A program made the translations under genes and the position numbers. DNA of 64,000 nucleotides from Ascidiaceihabitans sp039975415. GTDB lineage: Bacteria > Pseudomonadota > Alphaproteobacteria > Rhodobacterales > Rhodobacteraceae. Below, piece after piece: positions 34,546-43,818 of this stretch. The notes beneath the pieces were generated by a model. The model did not search any database. It had not been told where the DNA came from and saw nothing but the letters and a program-made list of their open reading frames with translations. Numbering within the stretch: the stretch's first letter is position 1; each line of letters begins with the position of its first letter. The stretch lies in NCBI RefSeq assembly GCF_039975415.1, contig NZ_JBDWHD010000006.1, one strand, 5' to 3'.

Positions 34546-35585
34546 AGCGTGCCGCCCCCATGCTTTCGGACAATCCAAATCAGGACAGGTCCGCCCAGAA
34601 AGGCCGCCATAACCCCTGCCTGCATATTGCCGCCAAACAGGCTGAGACGGCCGGTAAGGTCTGCGCAAATCATCAGCACCGCCCCGAAGGTTGCGCTGAG
34701 CAAGACTTGCCAGCGCATATCGCTACCGGCGACTTTGCGGGCCAGATGGGGAACGACCAATCCCACGAAGGTAATTGGCCCAGCCAAAGACACCGTTGCC
34801 CCGCATAGTACTACAACAGTGAGTCCAATCAGGATTTGAGCCAAGCCAACGCGCACGCCAAGATTGCGCGCGGTGTCATTCCCAAGGCTTAGCGCATTTA
34901 TGGTGGTTGCCGCGAACAGTGTGGCGATGCCGCCGACGGCAAAGAAGGGCAACAATGCCGCGAGGGTATCCAGCCTAATCCCGTTGAAACCACCTAAGAC
35001 CCAGAACCGATAAACATCTAATGTTTGCTGACTGATCAAGAGCACGCCCCGTGTCAGCGCAAGGCCCAAAGCGCTCACGGCTGCTCCGGCTAAGATCAGT
35101 TGCGCTGGTGTGCCGCGCCCGGCGTTCCCCAACGCAAAAACCAGAACCGAAGCAGCCAAACCGCCACCGAGGGCGACCCAGATGAATTGTGCAGGATCGG
35201 ACAGGCCAAGTATCCAGATGCAGATGACAACCCCAATAGACGCGCCCGCGTTGACACCCAGCAATCCGGGATCAGCCAAGGGATTGCGTGTCATGCCTTG
35301 CATCAGCGCGCCCGCGCTCGCTAAAGCCGCCCCAGCCAAAACAGCCGAAAGGAACCGAGGCAGGCGGATAACCTGTACCACCACATGATCGGGGTTTGTG
35401 GGGTCATAATCCGTAAGGGCGGACCAGATTTGTGTCCAGTCCACAGATCGCACCCCAAAGCTCAACGCGACCGGTGCCAGCAGACACAAAGCCATAAGAG
35501 ACAGAGCCAAGCCCAGTTTGCGATGATCACTGGCAGATGCATGTATCGCGGTTTTGGTTTGCAAGATATCCGGTGTGGCTGTCAT
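34542..35585 (-). CDS. Ferric-siderophore ABC permease (FecCD family), first subunit
   Basis: 347 residues with IRLPRFLSAVLAGAALASAG, TRNPLADPGLLGVNAGAS near residue 107 and GPITFVGLVVPHLAR near residue 268. About ten membrane helices. It starts 15 bases after the binding-protein gene and overlaps the second permease by four bases, so both are made from one message. Confidence 0.88.
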   Translation of the reverse strand: MTATPDILQTKTAIHASASDHRKLGLALSLMALCLLAPVALSFGVRSVDWTQIWSALTDYDPTNPDHVVVQVIRLPRFLSAVLAGAALASAGALMQGMTRNPLADPGLLGVNAGASIGVVICIWILGLSDPAQFIWVALGGGLAASVLVFALGNAGRGTPAQLILAGAAVSALGLALTRGVLLISQQTLDVYRFWVLGGFNGIRLDTLAALLPFFAVGGIATLFAATTINALSLGNDTARNLGVRVGLAQILIGLTVVVLCGATVSLAGPITFVGLVVPHLARKVAGSDMRWQVLLSATFGAVLMICADLTGRLSLFGGNMQAGVMAAFLGGPVLIWIVRKHGGGTL

Positions 35586-35600
35586 GTGCTAAGCCCCTTC

Positions 35601-36590
35601 CTAGCCGCCGAAGGCAGGCGCAATGCCAGCCTTTTGCATGCTGGGAACGACGGTGCGCGGATTGCCATCGGTTGCCGCCTCAAGCAGGGGAACCAAGGCG
35701 TCCAACGCATAGTCTAGGCTGAGCGGGCTTGAATGCGACAGCGCTGCACTCAACATGGGTGACGCGTAGACCTCGCGACCCTCTTTGAAAGCTCTCGTAT
35801 GGGGGCGCAAAGGCATTTTCTGCAGGGTCGGAATAGAGCCCCCTGCGTCAAGCCAGATCAATGCATCAGTATCAATCGCCGACAGATCCTCATCCGGGAT
35901 AGGCACGTAGAAATTATCGGCCATGGGGTGTTCGTTTATCGCAGCGGGTACTTTGAAACCGAGATCCTCAAGGAACCTGCCGCGGATATCCCGCGCGGTA
36001 TATGCGCCTGTTTGACCGGGAAAGACCATAACCGCGCTGGCATTCTGCCACTCGGGGTGTTGGGCTTTGAGCGTGGTAAACCGCGTCTCTATTCTGTTGA
36101 TAATCGCTTGCGCTTTGGCGGTTGTATCGGTGGCGCGTCCCAATGTGGCGAGCATGTCTTGCCAACGCATTCCGTAATCACCAAATCCTACCTGTGGCGC
36201 GATAGTTGGCGCAATCCGGGACAAGATTTTGTAATCTTGCTCGGAAATGCCGGACCACTGGCCAACAATCAGGTCGGGCCGCAGAGCCGCAATCTGTTCA
36301 AAATCGAGCTGGCCTTGCAGCACGATGGGCGTCGCATCACCCAAGGCTTCATGCCCCCAAGGCCAAACCCCAAAGGCATCCGTTCCATACCACTTGCGTA
36401 AAGCATAAGGTTTGACCCCAAGTGCCAGAAGGAAATCGTGGCCGATGTAACTGATCGAGACGACCTTTTGGGGTTCGTCCACAACGATGGTCGTGCCGTA
36501 ACGGTGGGTAAAGTGTTGAGGAAAACCATCAGCCCATGTTGTGGTCACACTCATCACAAAAAGACTTACGGTAAGAGCGAAGCGCGACAT
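35601..36590 (-). CDS. Ferric-siderophore periplasmic binding protein (FecB/FepB type)
   Basis: Start at 36590, giving a signal peptide (MSRFALTVSLFVMSVTTTWA). The 329-residue mature-length protein is a type III binding protein: VVSISYIGHDFLLALGVKP, then LRPDLIVGQWSGISEQDYKI, and the long connecting helix around ATDTTAKAQAIINRIE. It hands ferric siderophore from the TonB receptor to the FecCD permease. It lies 56 bases after the receptor stop. Confidence 0.85.
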   Translation of the reverse strand: MSRFALTVSLFVMSVTTTWADGFPQHFTHRYGTTIVVDEPQKVVSISYIGHDFLLALGVKPYALRKWYGTDAFGVWPWGHEALGDATPIVLQGQLDFEQIAALRPDLIVGQWSGISEQDYKILSRIAPTIAPQVGFGDYGMRWQDMLATLGRATDTTAKAQAIINRIETRFTTLKAQHPEWQNASAVMVFPGQTGAYTARDIRGRFLEDLGFKVPAAINEHPMADNFYVPIPDEDLSAIDTDALIWLDAGGSIPTLQKMPLRPHTRAFKEGREVYASPMLSAALSHSSPLSLDYALDALVPLLEAATDGNPRTVVPSMQKAGIAPAFGG

Positions 36591-36646
36591 GAGAGAACCT
36601 CTTTTTGAGGGTTGCAGGTGTTCCAACTGCCCGCAACGCATGATGT

Positions 36647-38845
36647 TTAAAAACGACGTGTTAAGCTGAGTTGGATTGTACGACCCGTGCCATAAGTACA
36701 GCCTCCCGCTTCGGCCAATGGCAGACCGGCTTGGGTCGCGGCCTCTGCGCCAGAAGTGCAAAACGTGACATCTTGACGGTCTGTCAGATTTCGCGCGGAC
36801 AGTGTCGCGCTCCAATCATCCCATTCGTAGGCCACGGATGCATCGAACACAGTGAGATCAGAGATTTTACGAGTCGCTGTGTTTGCGGAGTCTGAGAACC
36901 GATCTCCCGTAAACCGTGCGCCAACGCCCAAGCTAAGACCATCAAAGCGTGGGGCCTGCACGTCGTAATTTAACCAAAGTGAGGCGCTGTGTTTTGGAAT
37001 GCGCGCGACGCGATTGCCCTGATTGGTAGCATTTTGGGTGATTTTGGCATCGTTATAAGTATAATTGGCCAATACAGAGACGCCGTTTTTAAAGGCGTAG
37101 TTGGCGGACACTTCGACGCCTTGCGATCTGATTTCACCCACTTGTTCGACACGGGGGTCGCCAGCGAATTGGTTCAACGATTGGGTCGTGTTGTCTTTGG
37201 TCACGTCAAACAACGCAATGCTAAGCAATGAGTTGCTTCCTAAGGGGCGGAAACGTGCACCAATTTCATAAGATGTCGCTGTTTCAACTTCCAGAGGTTG
37301 GCTCGAGGCGTTGACCCCGACAGGTGGTAAGTTAAAGCTTGTGCCCGCGTTGGAGTACAAGGTCACACCATTACCAAAGGTGTGGGACACGCCAATATTG
37401 CCCGTTGTGTAATCGGTCTTGTTGCGTTGGCTAAAGCCGCTGGACACGGTTGTCATATCCACACGGTCGTGGCGCAATGATACGGTCACCAACCAATTGT
37501 CGGCGATTTCTGCGTTCGCTCCAAGATAGTATCCGACTTGTTTAATGTCTTGGGTGAATTCGATATCTGCTGCGACGGGAATTCCGGGTATGACCACGGT
37601 ACTCTCTGTTAGCAGATTGCGATTTCCTGCGTATCGAAAGCTGTAGGTATTGTCATATTCGGCTTCGTAGTAATCGACGCCACCGATAATCTGACCGCTT
37701 ACATTTCCGAACGAGAATTCTTTGACAAGCGCGTTGTCAAAGCTGAACTGGGTCGTGGTTTGATCGACATCAAAGTCGGTCATGATCGCTGAATCCACGG
37801 CACCCGCAACGCCTGTCGAAGAATAGAATGCCGCCGGATATGTTGTTTGATTAATCCAATCGTTTTCTGTAAAGCGGGCACGGGAGCGGAAGGTCAGACC
37901 GTTATCAAATGCATGATCCAGCTCGTAACCTAGGTAGTTTTGCGTGGTTTCGATAATGTTCCGGTCCGGGTTGCCAGAATAAAAATCATTGTCGTAGCTG
38001 GCAATCGGGTTGGCCAGCTGTGAGCCAAACTGTGGTACGATGACATATGTGTCCCCGACATCGTCTTTTTGGTATTGGCCAAAGAAGGTAATATTCGTGC
38101 GGTCTGTGGCCTTCCAGGTCAAAGAGGGCGCAAGATAAACACGACCTTCGTCAACTTCGTCAAACACAGTACCCGTTTCACCAAAGAGACCAACGAACCG
38201 ATAGGCTATAGTGTCACTGAGCGGTCCCGTGACATCAAAGCCCAATTCTCCGCCACCATAGCTGTTCAATCGAGTGAGGATTTCGCCGCCATAGGTGAAC
38301 TGGGGTCGTTTGGTCACAGCGTTCACCACGCCGCCGGGTTCGTTGGAACCATAAAGATCAGCTGTACCGCCACGTAGCACTTCTATTCGTTCAACCCCAA
38401 AGACCTCGGTGCGCCAGGCGCCCCAACCGAAGGTGCGCAAGGGCATGCCGTCGCGATAGGTTGATGTGGATTGACCTTCGTAGCCACGGATCGCGTATTG
38501 TTCATACCGGCTATCTGATCCGTAGGTTTGCACGGTCACGCCGGGTGTATAAGCAATGGCGTCTTCCAAAGACCTTGCGCCCTGATCTTCGACTTGTTCG
38601 CGGGTCACAACGGTGACGCTTCGTGGGGATTTTGCTAAATCACCCGGAAGGCCGCGGGTTGCAGTGCTGCTGGCTTCTGCTGCGTAACCTTCGTAGTTTT
38701 CCAACGGTGTGTCGGAAGTCCTTTTCAGCACGATGGTACCAAGATCAACCACGTCTGACGCGGTTTGCGCATGGGCAATGGAAATGACCATGGAAACGGC
38801 TAGGGCCAAGGGGCCAGTAAATGGTATTTTGGAATGTCGCGTCAT
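36647..38845 (-). CDS. TonB-dependent siderophore receptor
   Basis: 732 residues. After a signal peptide (cleavage near SIAHAQT) comes the plug domain: SVTVVTREQVEDQGARSLED, YTPGVTVQTYGSDSRYEQY, IRGYEG and VLRGGTADLYGSNEPGG. The beta-barrel follows and ends in the outer-membrane phenylalanine (QLSLTRRF). It imports a ferric siderophore across the outer membrane. No siderophore synthesis genes lie nearby, so the ligand is likely made by other organisms. It is the first gene of the six-gene operon. Confidence 0.92.
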   Translation of the reverse strand: MTRHSKIPFTGPLALAVSMVISIAHAQTASDVVDLGTIVLKRTSDTPLENYEGYAAEASSTATRGLPGDLAKSPRSVTVVTREQVEDQGARSLEDAIAYTPGVTVQTYGSDSRYEQYAIRGYEGQSTSTYRDGMPLRTFGWGAWRTEVFGVERIEVLRGGTADLYGSNEPGGVVNAVTKRPQFTYGGEILTRLNSYGGGELGFDVTGPLSDTIAYRFVGLFGETGTVFDEVDEGRVYLAPSLTWKATDRTNITFFGQYQKDDVGDTYVIVPQFGSQLANPIASYDNDFYSGNPDRNIIETTQNYLGYELDHAFDNGLTFRSRARFTENDWINQTTYPAAFYSSTGVAGAVDSAIMTDFDVDQTTTQFSFDNALVKEFSFGNVSGQIIGGVDYYEAEYDNTYSFRYAGNRNLLTESTVVIPGIPVAADIEFTQDIKQVGYYLGANAEIADNWLVTVSLRHDRVDMTTVSSGFSQRNKTDYTTGNIGVSHTFGNGVTLYSNAGTSFNLPPVGVNASSQPLEVETATSYEIGARFRPLGSNSLLSIALFDVTKDNTTQSLNQFAGDPRVEQVGEIRSQGVEVSANYAFKNGVSVLANYTYNDAKITQNATNQGNRVARIPKHSASLWLNYDVQAPRFDGLSLGVGARFTGDRFSDSANTATRKISDLTVFDASVAYEWDDWSATLSARNLTDRQDVTFCTSGAEAATQAGLPLAEAGGCTYGTGRTIQLSLTRRF

Positions 38846-39341
38846 ATAATATCCCCGATTTGGGGGAATTCATCACCCCAATCCGCCGTTTTTAATGAGT
38901 TGCAGAGCGCGCACATTGCGGCTCAATTGCACCATAATGAATGGGATTGCTGGACAGGCTTTGATGGCATCTATCTTGCTGGTTCAGCGGTCGTTCGCTG
39001 TAATTGGTCTTTAATATACCTGATAAAAACTGTCAACATACCGTTGGTGGATAAATGGGGAAACTTTAAACTTTGGGTTGTAGGTGATTGACGACGGCAA
39101 TCAGCCGCTTACTATTTATGTGCGTTAGACATACTAGCCAAGAAACTGGGCACCACAGCCAACTTCCCCAAAGCTGACGTTGGCTGTGGCGCAGCATTCG
39201 TGATAACCAGATGGCCGCAATGCGGACTTTGCTACTATTGGAATGTTACGACCAATGTCCGGTTTGTGTTTGCATGTCGCAAGTTCTGCTGGGGCACACC
39301 CGGAAGTAATTTTCCGGATGTGAGTTCTTTCTGCTGTGGAT
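38846..39341. other. Regulatory gap upstream of the siderophore operon
   Basis: About 500 bases between the receptor gene start and the hydrolase stop. The part next to the receptor (38990-39060) is AT-rich and contains TTTAATATACCTGATAAAAA, suited to a promoter or an iron-regulator site, though no clear Fur, Irr or RirA box is seen. The remainder shows no credible gene. Confidence 0.3.
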
Positions 39342-40121
39342 TTAGATGATCGCACTTAACGCCGTGTTGAAGGCGTCAGCCCGCGTGAGGAAGGGCGCGT
39401 GACCCGCGTCATCAATCCAGACCACATTGCCATCACAACCAGGTATGGTTTTTGCCATAAATTCACTAGCTGCAGGCAAGCAAATCGCATCATTACGGCC
39501 ACAAATTATAGTCGTCGGTGCAGTGATTTGAGGCAACTCGCTAATTTGGTTTCGTGCCCCAGAGTTTCCAAAGGCAGTCATCGCCACTCCAACATCGGTT
39601 GCGGCAGCAATGGCTGTGAGTTTTTCAACAACAGCACCGTCTTCCGGCGCGATCATTCCACAAAATGCGCCACATCCGGTTGCAAAATCTTCCATCAGGA
39701 GCCCACCAAGTTGCTGCGCCGCTTCGCCCGGAAGCGCATGCGTAAAGGCATCATCCGCGACCAGCTGTGGTGTCGTGTCGACAAATACGAATTGCTTGAA
39801 CGATGACCCGTTTTTAGCAGCCATTATTTGACCGATTGCACCACCCATTGACCACCCAACAAAGGTCACGTCTGTCAAACTGAGGCCCGCAACAACCGCT
39901 AGTAAATCATCGCAATGTTCTTCAAATGTCGTCTCTGGGCTGGTTGTGCTAGAGGCTCCAAACCCTCGCAAGTCAACACAAACCACACGGTGCGTTTCCG
40001 CAAAGGCTGCAATTTGTTTTGTCCAAACGGAATGGTCCATCATGATCCCGTGGACAAACAGTAACGCAGGTTTTTCGCCACCAGTGTCGGTCAGAAATAT
40101 TTCATTATCGCCAATTTTCAT
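39342..40121 (-). CDS. Alpha/beta-fold hydrolase
   Basis: 259 residues. The oxyanion segment is LLFVHGIMMDHSVW, the nucleophile elbow GWSMGG near residue 93, the acid aspartate lies in CGRNDAIC and the histidine in DDAGHAPF near the C-terminus. The fold covers esterases, lactonases and C-C hydrolases, so the substrate is open. An AraC regulator gene lies 82 bases upstream on the same strand and may control it. Confidence 0.82.
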   Translation of the reverse strand: MKIGDNEIFLTDTGGEKPALLFVHGIMMDHSVWTKQIAAFAETHRVVCVDLRGFGASSTTSPETTFEEHCDDLLAVVAGLSLTDVTFVGWSMGGAIGQIMAAKNGSSFKQFVFVDTTPQLVADDAFTHALPGEAAQQLGGLLMEDFATGCGAFCGMIAPEDGAVVEKLTAIAAATDVGVAMTAFGNSGARNQISELPQITAPTTIICGRNDAICLPAASEFMAKTIPGCDGNVVWIDDAGHAPFLTRADAFNTALSAII

Positions 40122-40203
40122 TTCATGTGTCCTTGTCAGATTTCAAATTCTCTGTGGAAGGTTACATGGGTATCTTGCTGCCGTTATAGAACAAAATGCG
40201 CAT

Positions 40204-41082
40204 TCACTGACGGGCAAGAAACTGGTTTGGCGTTACCCCTGTGGCGCGGCGAAACAGCCGCGTAAAATGGCTTTGGTCAGAGAAACCCAAATCGACAGCA
40301 AGTTGCGCAAGCGTTTCATCACCCCCAGAAAGAAGGCGGCGTTTGGCTTTATTCAAGCGGCACGCCAGAAGGTATTGATGGGGACTTGTTCCGAATTGTG
40401 TCGTGAACGCACGAATAACCTGACTTTGGCTGAGGTTTGACAAAGACGCGAGTTCATCCAGGTGAATACTCCTGTCGTACTCGGCTTCAATCAACTCTCT
40501 GGCAAGTGACACATTACATCGGTTTTCCGAATTCTTGGACGTGTGTTCACCAAATTCTTTGGAGATTGTTTCTGACAGCATTGCCGTCATTGTTTCTGCA
40601 AACAAAACACCCGATGCGCCATTCTGGTCCAACTCGAATTGAAGCCTTCTGGCAATATCCTCCAATGCGGAGGATGTGACCTGAAAGTTGTCGCGCAACG
40701 TCATTTGATCACTAGTGAGCACTTTATCAAAGCAATCAGTGCGAACCATTATGTGCAAAGCCGACGGCTTCCCTTGGCCAAAGGCCCAACGATTGTCAGC
40801 ACCCGCAGGAATAAAACTGAGTTGACCAGACCGGAGATGCGTCAACGTCTTACGGCCAGCACATTCATGGGTGAATTCGCCAGTCAACGCCTTGTAATGA
40901 TACACCAACAAATGGTGATCCATACCGGGGAGCCGGAGGTCGCTTTCTGGTAGGTCGCGGTAATCTTCCACGCGAATTCCGTCCCAACCGAACAAATCCG
41001 AATGCCCGGTGCAACTGACAGGTACCGCGTGCATCCGCTGTGACGGCGTTATAAGTTCTGTTGGAGCCTCTATTGATTTCAT
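40204..41082 (-). CDS. AraC-family transcriptional regulator
   Basis: 292 residues. The N-terminal half is a beta-rich ligand domain; the C-terminal hundred residues hold two helix-turn-helix units (IHLDELASLSNLSQSQVIRA and ETLAQLAVDLGFSDQSHFTR) ending in the family signature FRRATGVTPNQF. It probably activates a nearby gene, such as the hydrolase downstream on the same strand. Confidence 0.88.
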   Translation of the reverse strand: MKSIEAPTELITPSQRMHAVPVSCTGHSDLFGWDGIRVEDYRDLPESDLRLPGMDHHLLVYHYKALTGEFTHECAGRKTLTHLRSGQLSFIPAGADNRWAFGQGKPSALHIMVRTDCFDKVLTSDQMTLRDNFQVTSSALEDIARRLQFELDQNGASGVLFAETMTAMLSETISKEFGEHTSKNSENRCNVSLARELIEAEYDRSIHLDELASLSNLSQSQVIRAFTTQFGTSPHQYLLACRLNKAKRRLLSGGDETLAQLAVDLGFSDQSHFTRLFRRATGVTPNQFLARQ

Positions 41083-41583
41083 AGCAAAACATAATGATTT
41101 CTAGGAAAAGTATGTCAACCGCGCTGATGCAAAATATGTAAGCAGTCATTCGCCGCGCCGCAGAAAAACGACTACATGGGCTCATTCCTGACCTTAGCTG
41201 CGTGTGCAAACCGAAAAACTGGGCCGTAGCCCTGAGTGTCCGCTTTATTCAAGTTGCCCAATTTAGTTTCCGAGGGCAGCGAAAGACGGCTTTCCTCCAG
41301 ATTAGGCCAGAAATGAAAAATCAAAATCGCTTTCGCGTTAAACCCTGGTTTGCCCTTGGCAGAACGAGCGGGTCAGCGATGGTTTGGCACCTTCAACTCG
41401 ATTCTGAACCGCAGTGTTAGCGGGTTTTCCAGATTATGAGAGCATGCAGTGTGGATGTCTTGGCCGTGCATCAAGACATATCTGTGAGCCGCAAAAAGGC
41501 TGTGCGGCAGACGGCCGTTGACTTTTGGTAAAACTCACGTATGAGTTGTACTTATCGCACCTAGGAAATGAAGGAGGGTTTCG
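41083..41583. other. Intergenic stretch, nothing recognised
   Basis: 500 bases with no credible coding frame. The composition is like other spacer DNA in this window, with scattered short inverted repeats but no clear terminator or RNA. Confidence 0.3.
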
Positions 41584-41664
41584 ATGCAAATGTCTAAAGA
41601 ATATCGTCTCGCCGCCGCCTTCGGAGTGCGACCTGTGTCTGGATCCGCTGCCCTTTTAGGCTAG
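41584..41664 (+). CDS. Possible 26-residue peptide with strong ribosome-binding site
   Basis: ATG at 41584 is preceded by GAAGGAGGG at a good distance. The frame reads MQMSKEYRLAAAFGVRPVSG and ends in TAG at 41664. No family is recognised. It may be a leader peptide or small protein upstream of the next short gene, or chance; the unusually good Shine-Dalgarno site is the main support. Confidence 0.35.
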   Translation: MQMSKEYRLAAAFGVRPVSGSAALLG

Positions 41665-41816
41665 CCTTGCCTCCAGTCCCATCGTGTCGCCAAGGCGACA
41701 TATCCCCAACCTATAGATAGATTGTACCGTTCGTCGATTTGCGTTTGCGTGCGGCCATCTGTCGGAACCTCTCTCAAAACGGGCCCTTCTTGCCCCCTAA
41801 ACAGGAATTATGTGTT

Positions 41817-42092
41817 ATGAATGCACTGCCCCTTGATAACAGCCATACACCACGTGAAGTGATCGATGATTTGATCGCCAGTTTTGGGTTCCGCCGCGTG
41901 TTTTTTGCGGTCCTGACGCGCGTGTTTAAGCGAAGCCGCCCGCCGGATGCGATTGGGTTCGGCCGGTTGTGTGCCCAAACGAGTACGGATCATCTGTGTG
42001 ACCACCTGCGCAGGGATATTGGCTTGCCGCCGAATACAAAGCACAAGCTGGAGATTGATCTTTTTGCGATCAACCTGGAGTCCTATCGTTAA
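41817..42092 (+). CDS. Small DUF1127-like protein
   Basis: Start at 41817 gives 91 residues (MNALPLDNSHTPREVIDDLI). An arginine-rich middle (FAVLTRVFKRSRPPD) and LCDHLRRDIGLPPN resemble the LxRDIGL core of DUF1127 proteins, short basic proteins of alphaproteobacteria linked to RNA turnover and phosphate or carbon metabolism. The match is partial. A strong terminator follows 37 bases downstream, supporting a real transcript. Confidence 0.55.
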   Translation: MNALPLDNSHTPREVIDDLIASFGFRRVFFAVLTRVFKRSRPPDAIGFGRLCAQTSTDHLCDHLRRDIGLPPNTKHKLEIDLFAINLESYR

Positions 42093-42129
42093 GCCAGGCA
42101 CTGCCCTGATGCGTTGGGGCAGTATACAG

Positions 42130-42162
42130 AACGGCGGCCCGGAAGGAGCCGCCGTTTCTTAT
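42130..42162 (+). terminator. Rho-independent terminator
   Basis: AACGGCGGC and GCCGCCGTT form a perfect nine-pair GC-rich stem around a nine-base loop, followed by TCTTAT. It lies just after the DUF1127-like gene. Confidence 0.8.
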
Positions 42163-42675
42163 ACTGATTGGTATTTCCGCCGTGGCAGTGGCTTATCCAC
42201 GGTAAAAATTTAGCTCAAACTTTGAATGACAGCTATGTGGGCTGCAAGCGCAGCATCAGGGGTCGAGAGCCAATGTTGGTAAAGGGCCGATCGCGTCGAT
42301 GGGCACCAAAAGCGGAAAGCTGTCTTTCGCTATGGGTGCGACGTGAAAGCCTAAGCCCGTAATGGCAGGCATCAATTTTGACCACGTGGGTACACGATAG
42401 TTTGAAACGGTTACAGAGATTGAAATGCAGGTGAAGTTTTCTTTGCGCCGTCTGCTTCAAACGAGCGGTTTTGGACGAAGTGCTACAATTCTCTCCATAT
42501 AGCCTTTATGGTGAACCTTGCTCGTAAGAGACCGGAACTAAACCGCAGCAAGACCAATGGGTTGGTGTTTGACCCGCCTTGATACGGCAATTGCCCTTCT
42601 ATTTCTTGATGCAGAAAACAGGCGAATTCATCCCTACAACATTGCAATTACGCGAGATTGCAGGAGTAAATTGAA
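42163..42675. other. Intergenic stretch, nothing recognised
   Basis: About 510 bases with no frame that reads like protein and no notable repeat. Confidence 0.3.
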
Positions 42676-42742
42676 GGCACTCCAGCGAAGGGGAGGGTCG
42701 CAGGAGTGCCAACTTAGTGACGCTTTCAATTCAAGCGTCACT
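42676..42742 (-). terminator. Two hairpins downstream of the Gly/Asn-rich gene
   Basis: On the minus strand, 36 bases after the stop, AGTGACGCTT pairs with AAGCGTCACT (10 bp, seven-base loop, 42716-42742), and then GGCACTCC pairs with GGAGTGCC (42676-42710). The first stem is the likely terminator, although no long U-run follows. Confidence 0.6.
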
Positions 42743-42777
42743 ATGTTCACGTATAATTTGGGTTGGGAAACCCAATA

Positions 42778-43461
42778 TTATGCGAAGAAGCTATCCCAAT
42801 CAGGGACAAAATCCTGCCAAGATTGGAATTCTTCCACAGGCTGGAAAGCGGCCAAGTCGACATCGGCGTTACTGTTGCCATTACCGTTACCGTTGCCGTT
42901 AAATCCACCACCAACATTCGCGTTGCCGTTAAAGTCGCCACCGTTATCATTGCCGTTGAAACCGCCGACGTTGCCGTTCCCATTACCAATGCCGGTGTTA
43001 CCAGTGCCGTTCACGCCGCCAATGTTATCAGCACCATTAGTGCTTACGAACTCAAACGTGTCAGCGGGTTCGGTTTGAAGGGTCTCTGGCGTTGTTGTTT
43101 CAGTAACTTCCCTATCTACGACAGGTTCAGCAACCGTTTCTGCCGCTGTTTCTTCTTCTGTTTCGGTCAAGGCGGAACTATCGAGGAATTCGCTCAAATC
43201 GAAAGAGGAGAAGCTCTCACTGTTCCCCTCGTCATTGTTTCCTACGCCATTTCCGTTGCCGTTAAAGCCGCCAGTGTTATTGTTACCGTTGTTGTTACCG
43301 CCGTTGTTGTTGCCATTAAAGCCTCCAACATTGCCGTTTCCATTGCCAATACCGGTGTTACCAGTGCCGTTGACGCCGCCAACATTCCCAACGCCGTTAC
43401 TTTGGCCAAATTCAGACAGGTTGAGGGCTAAGTTGTTAAAGAAGTCCGTGAAGTTAAACAT
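42778..43461 (-). CDS. Gly/Asn-rich duplicated-repeat protein, unknown function
   Basis: Start at 43461 (MFNFTDFFNNLALNLSEF) gives 227 residues. Two blocks of NGxGNxGG-type repeats (about residues 20-75 and 140-200) contain the same core, GGVNGTGNTGIGNGNGNVGG. Between them is an acidic Thr/Glu-rich linker (ETEEETAAETVAEPVVDREV), and the chain ends FQSWQDFVPDWDSFFA. There is no signal peptide and no cysteine. The NxGxxNxG rhythm recalls mycobacterial PPE-MPTR repeats and amyloid-forming or phase-separating chains. I do not know this family. A two-component system is encoded upstream on the same strand. Confidence 0.7.
   Translation of the reverse strand: MFNFTDFFNNLALNLSEFGQSNGVGNVGGVNGTGNTGIGNGNGNVGGFNGNNNGGNNNGNNNTGGFNGNGNGVGNNDEGNSESFSSFDLSEFLDSSALTETEEETAAETVAEPVVDREVTETTTPETLQTEPADTFEFVSTNGADNIGGVNGTGNTGIGNGNGNVGGFNGNDNGGDFNGNANVGGGFNGNGNGNGNSNADVDLAAFQPVEEFQSWQDFVPDWDSFFA
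42954..43405. repeat. Duplicated coding repeat block
   Basis: About 80 bases at 42962-43040 recur with roughly 85-90 percent identity at 43324-43403, encoding the shared core of both Gly/Asn-rich blocks. The differences are mostly at third codon positions, so the protein sequence is under selection. Confidence 0.7.
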
Positions 43462-43818
43462 ATTATGTTCCTTTTTCGTGCTTTGATCGAAACAAATTGA
43501 CATTTGATACTCCGCAAAATGTTTCGGTTAGTGGAACTGTTATCGCTAACCTGAGATGAGGACTTGTTTACTTTTCGTGGAGGTTGTGTGGAGACCGATT
43601 GGTAAGAGGATTCAGTGAAGCCGATCAATTAAAAAATACATTCTGATCAATGACTTATGTTCTAAATTGAACTTGAAAACTGCTGCTAAGCTCAAAATAT
43701 TTCGAGCAAAAACCAGTAGGTTACCACAATACGACACGACGACACATGATCGATTCTAAGGGGAAATGCCTGTTAAAAGCTGCTAGGTGCACAAATTCAC
43801 TTAGGGTTTTAATGCGCT
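43462..43818. other. Upstream region of the Gly/Asn-rich gene
   Basis: About 350 AT-rich bases between the repeat-protein start and the response regulator stop. It should hold the promoter of the repeat protein; TTAAAAAATACATTCTGATCAA near 43630 is the most AT-rich part, quoted only in outline. No defined operator was found. Confidence 0.3.

Noticed and set aside
39134..39355. 73-codon minus-strand frame downstream of the hydrolase
   Set aside because: No ribosome-binding site or domain; composition like Roseobacter spacer DNA.
42763..43431. Plus-strand frame of 222 codons opposite the Gly/Asn-rich gene
   Set aside because: The repeat makes both strands open (Val/Ala/Thr-rich on this strand). 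The minus strand has a better start context, terminator hairpins and third-position changes that keep its protein constant.
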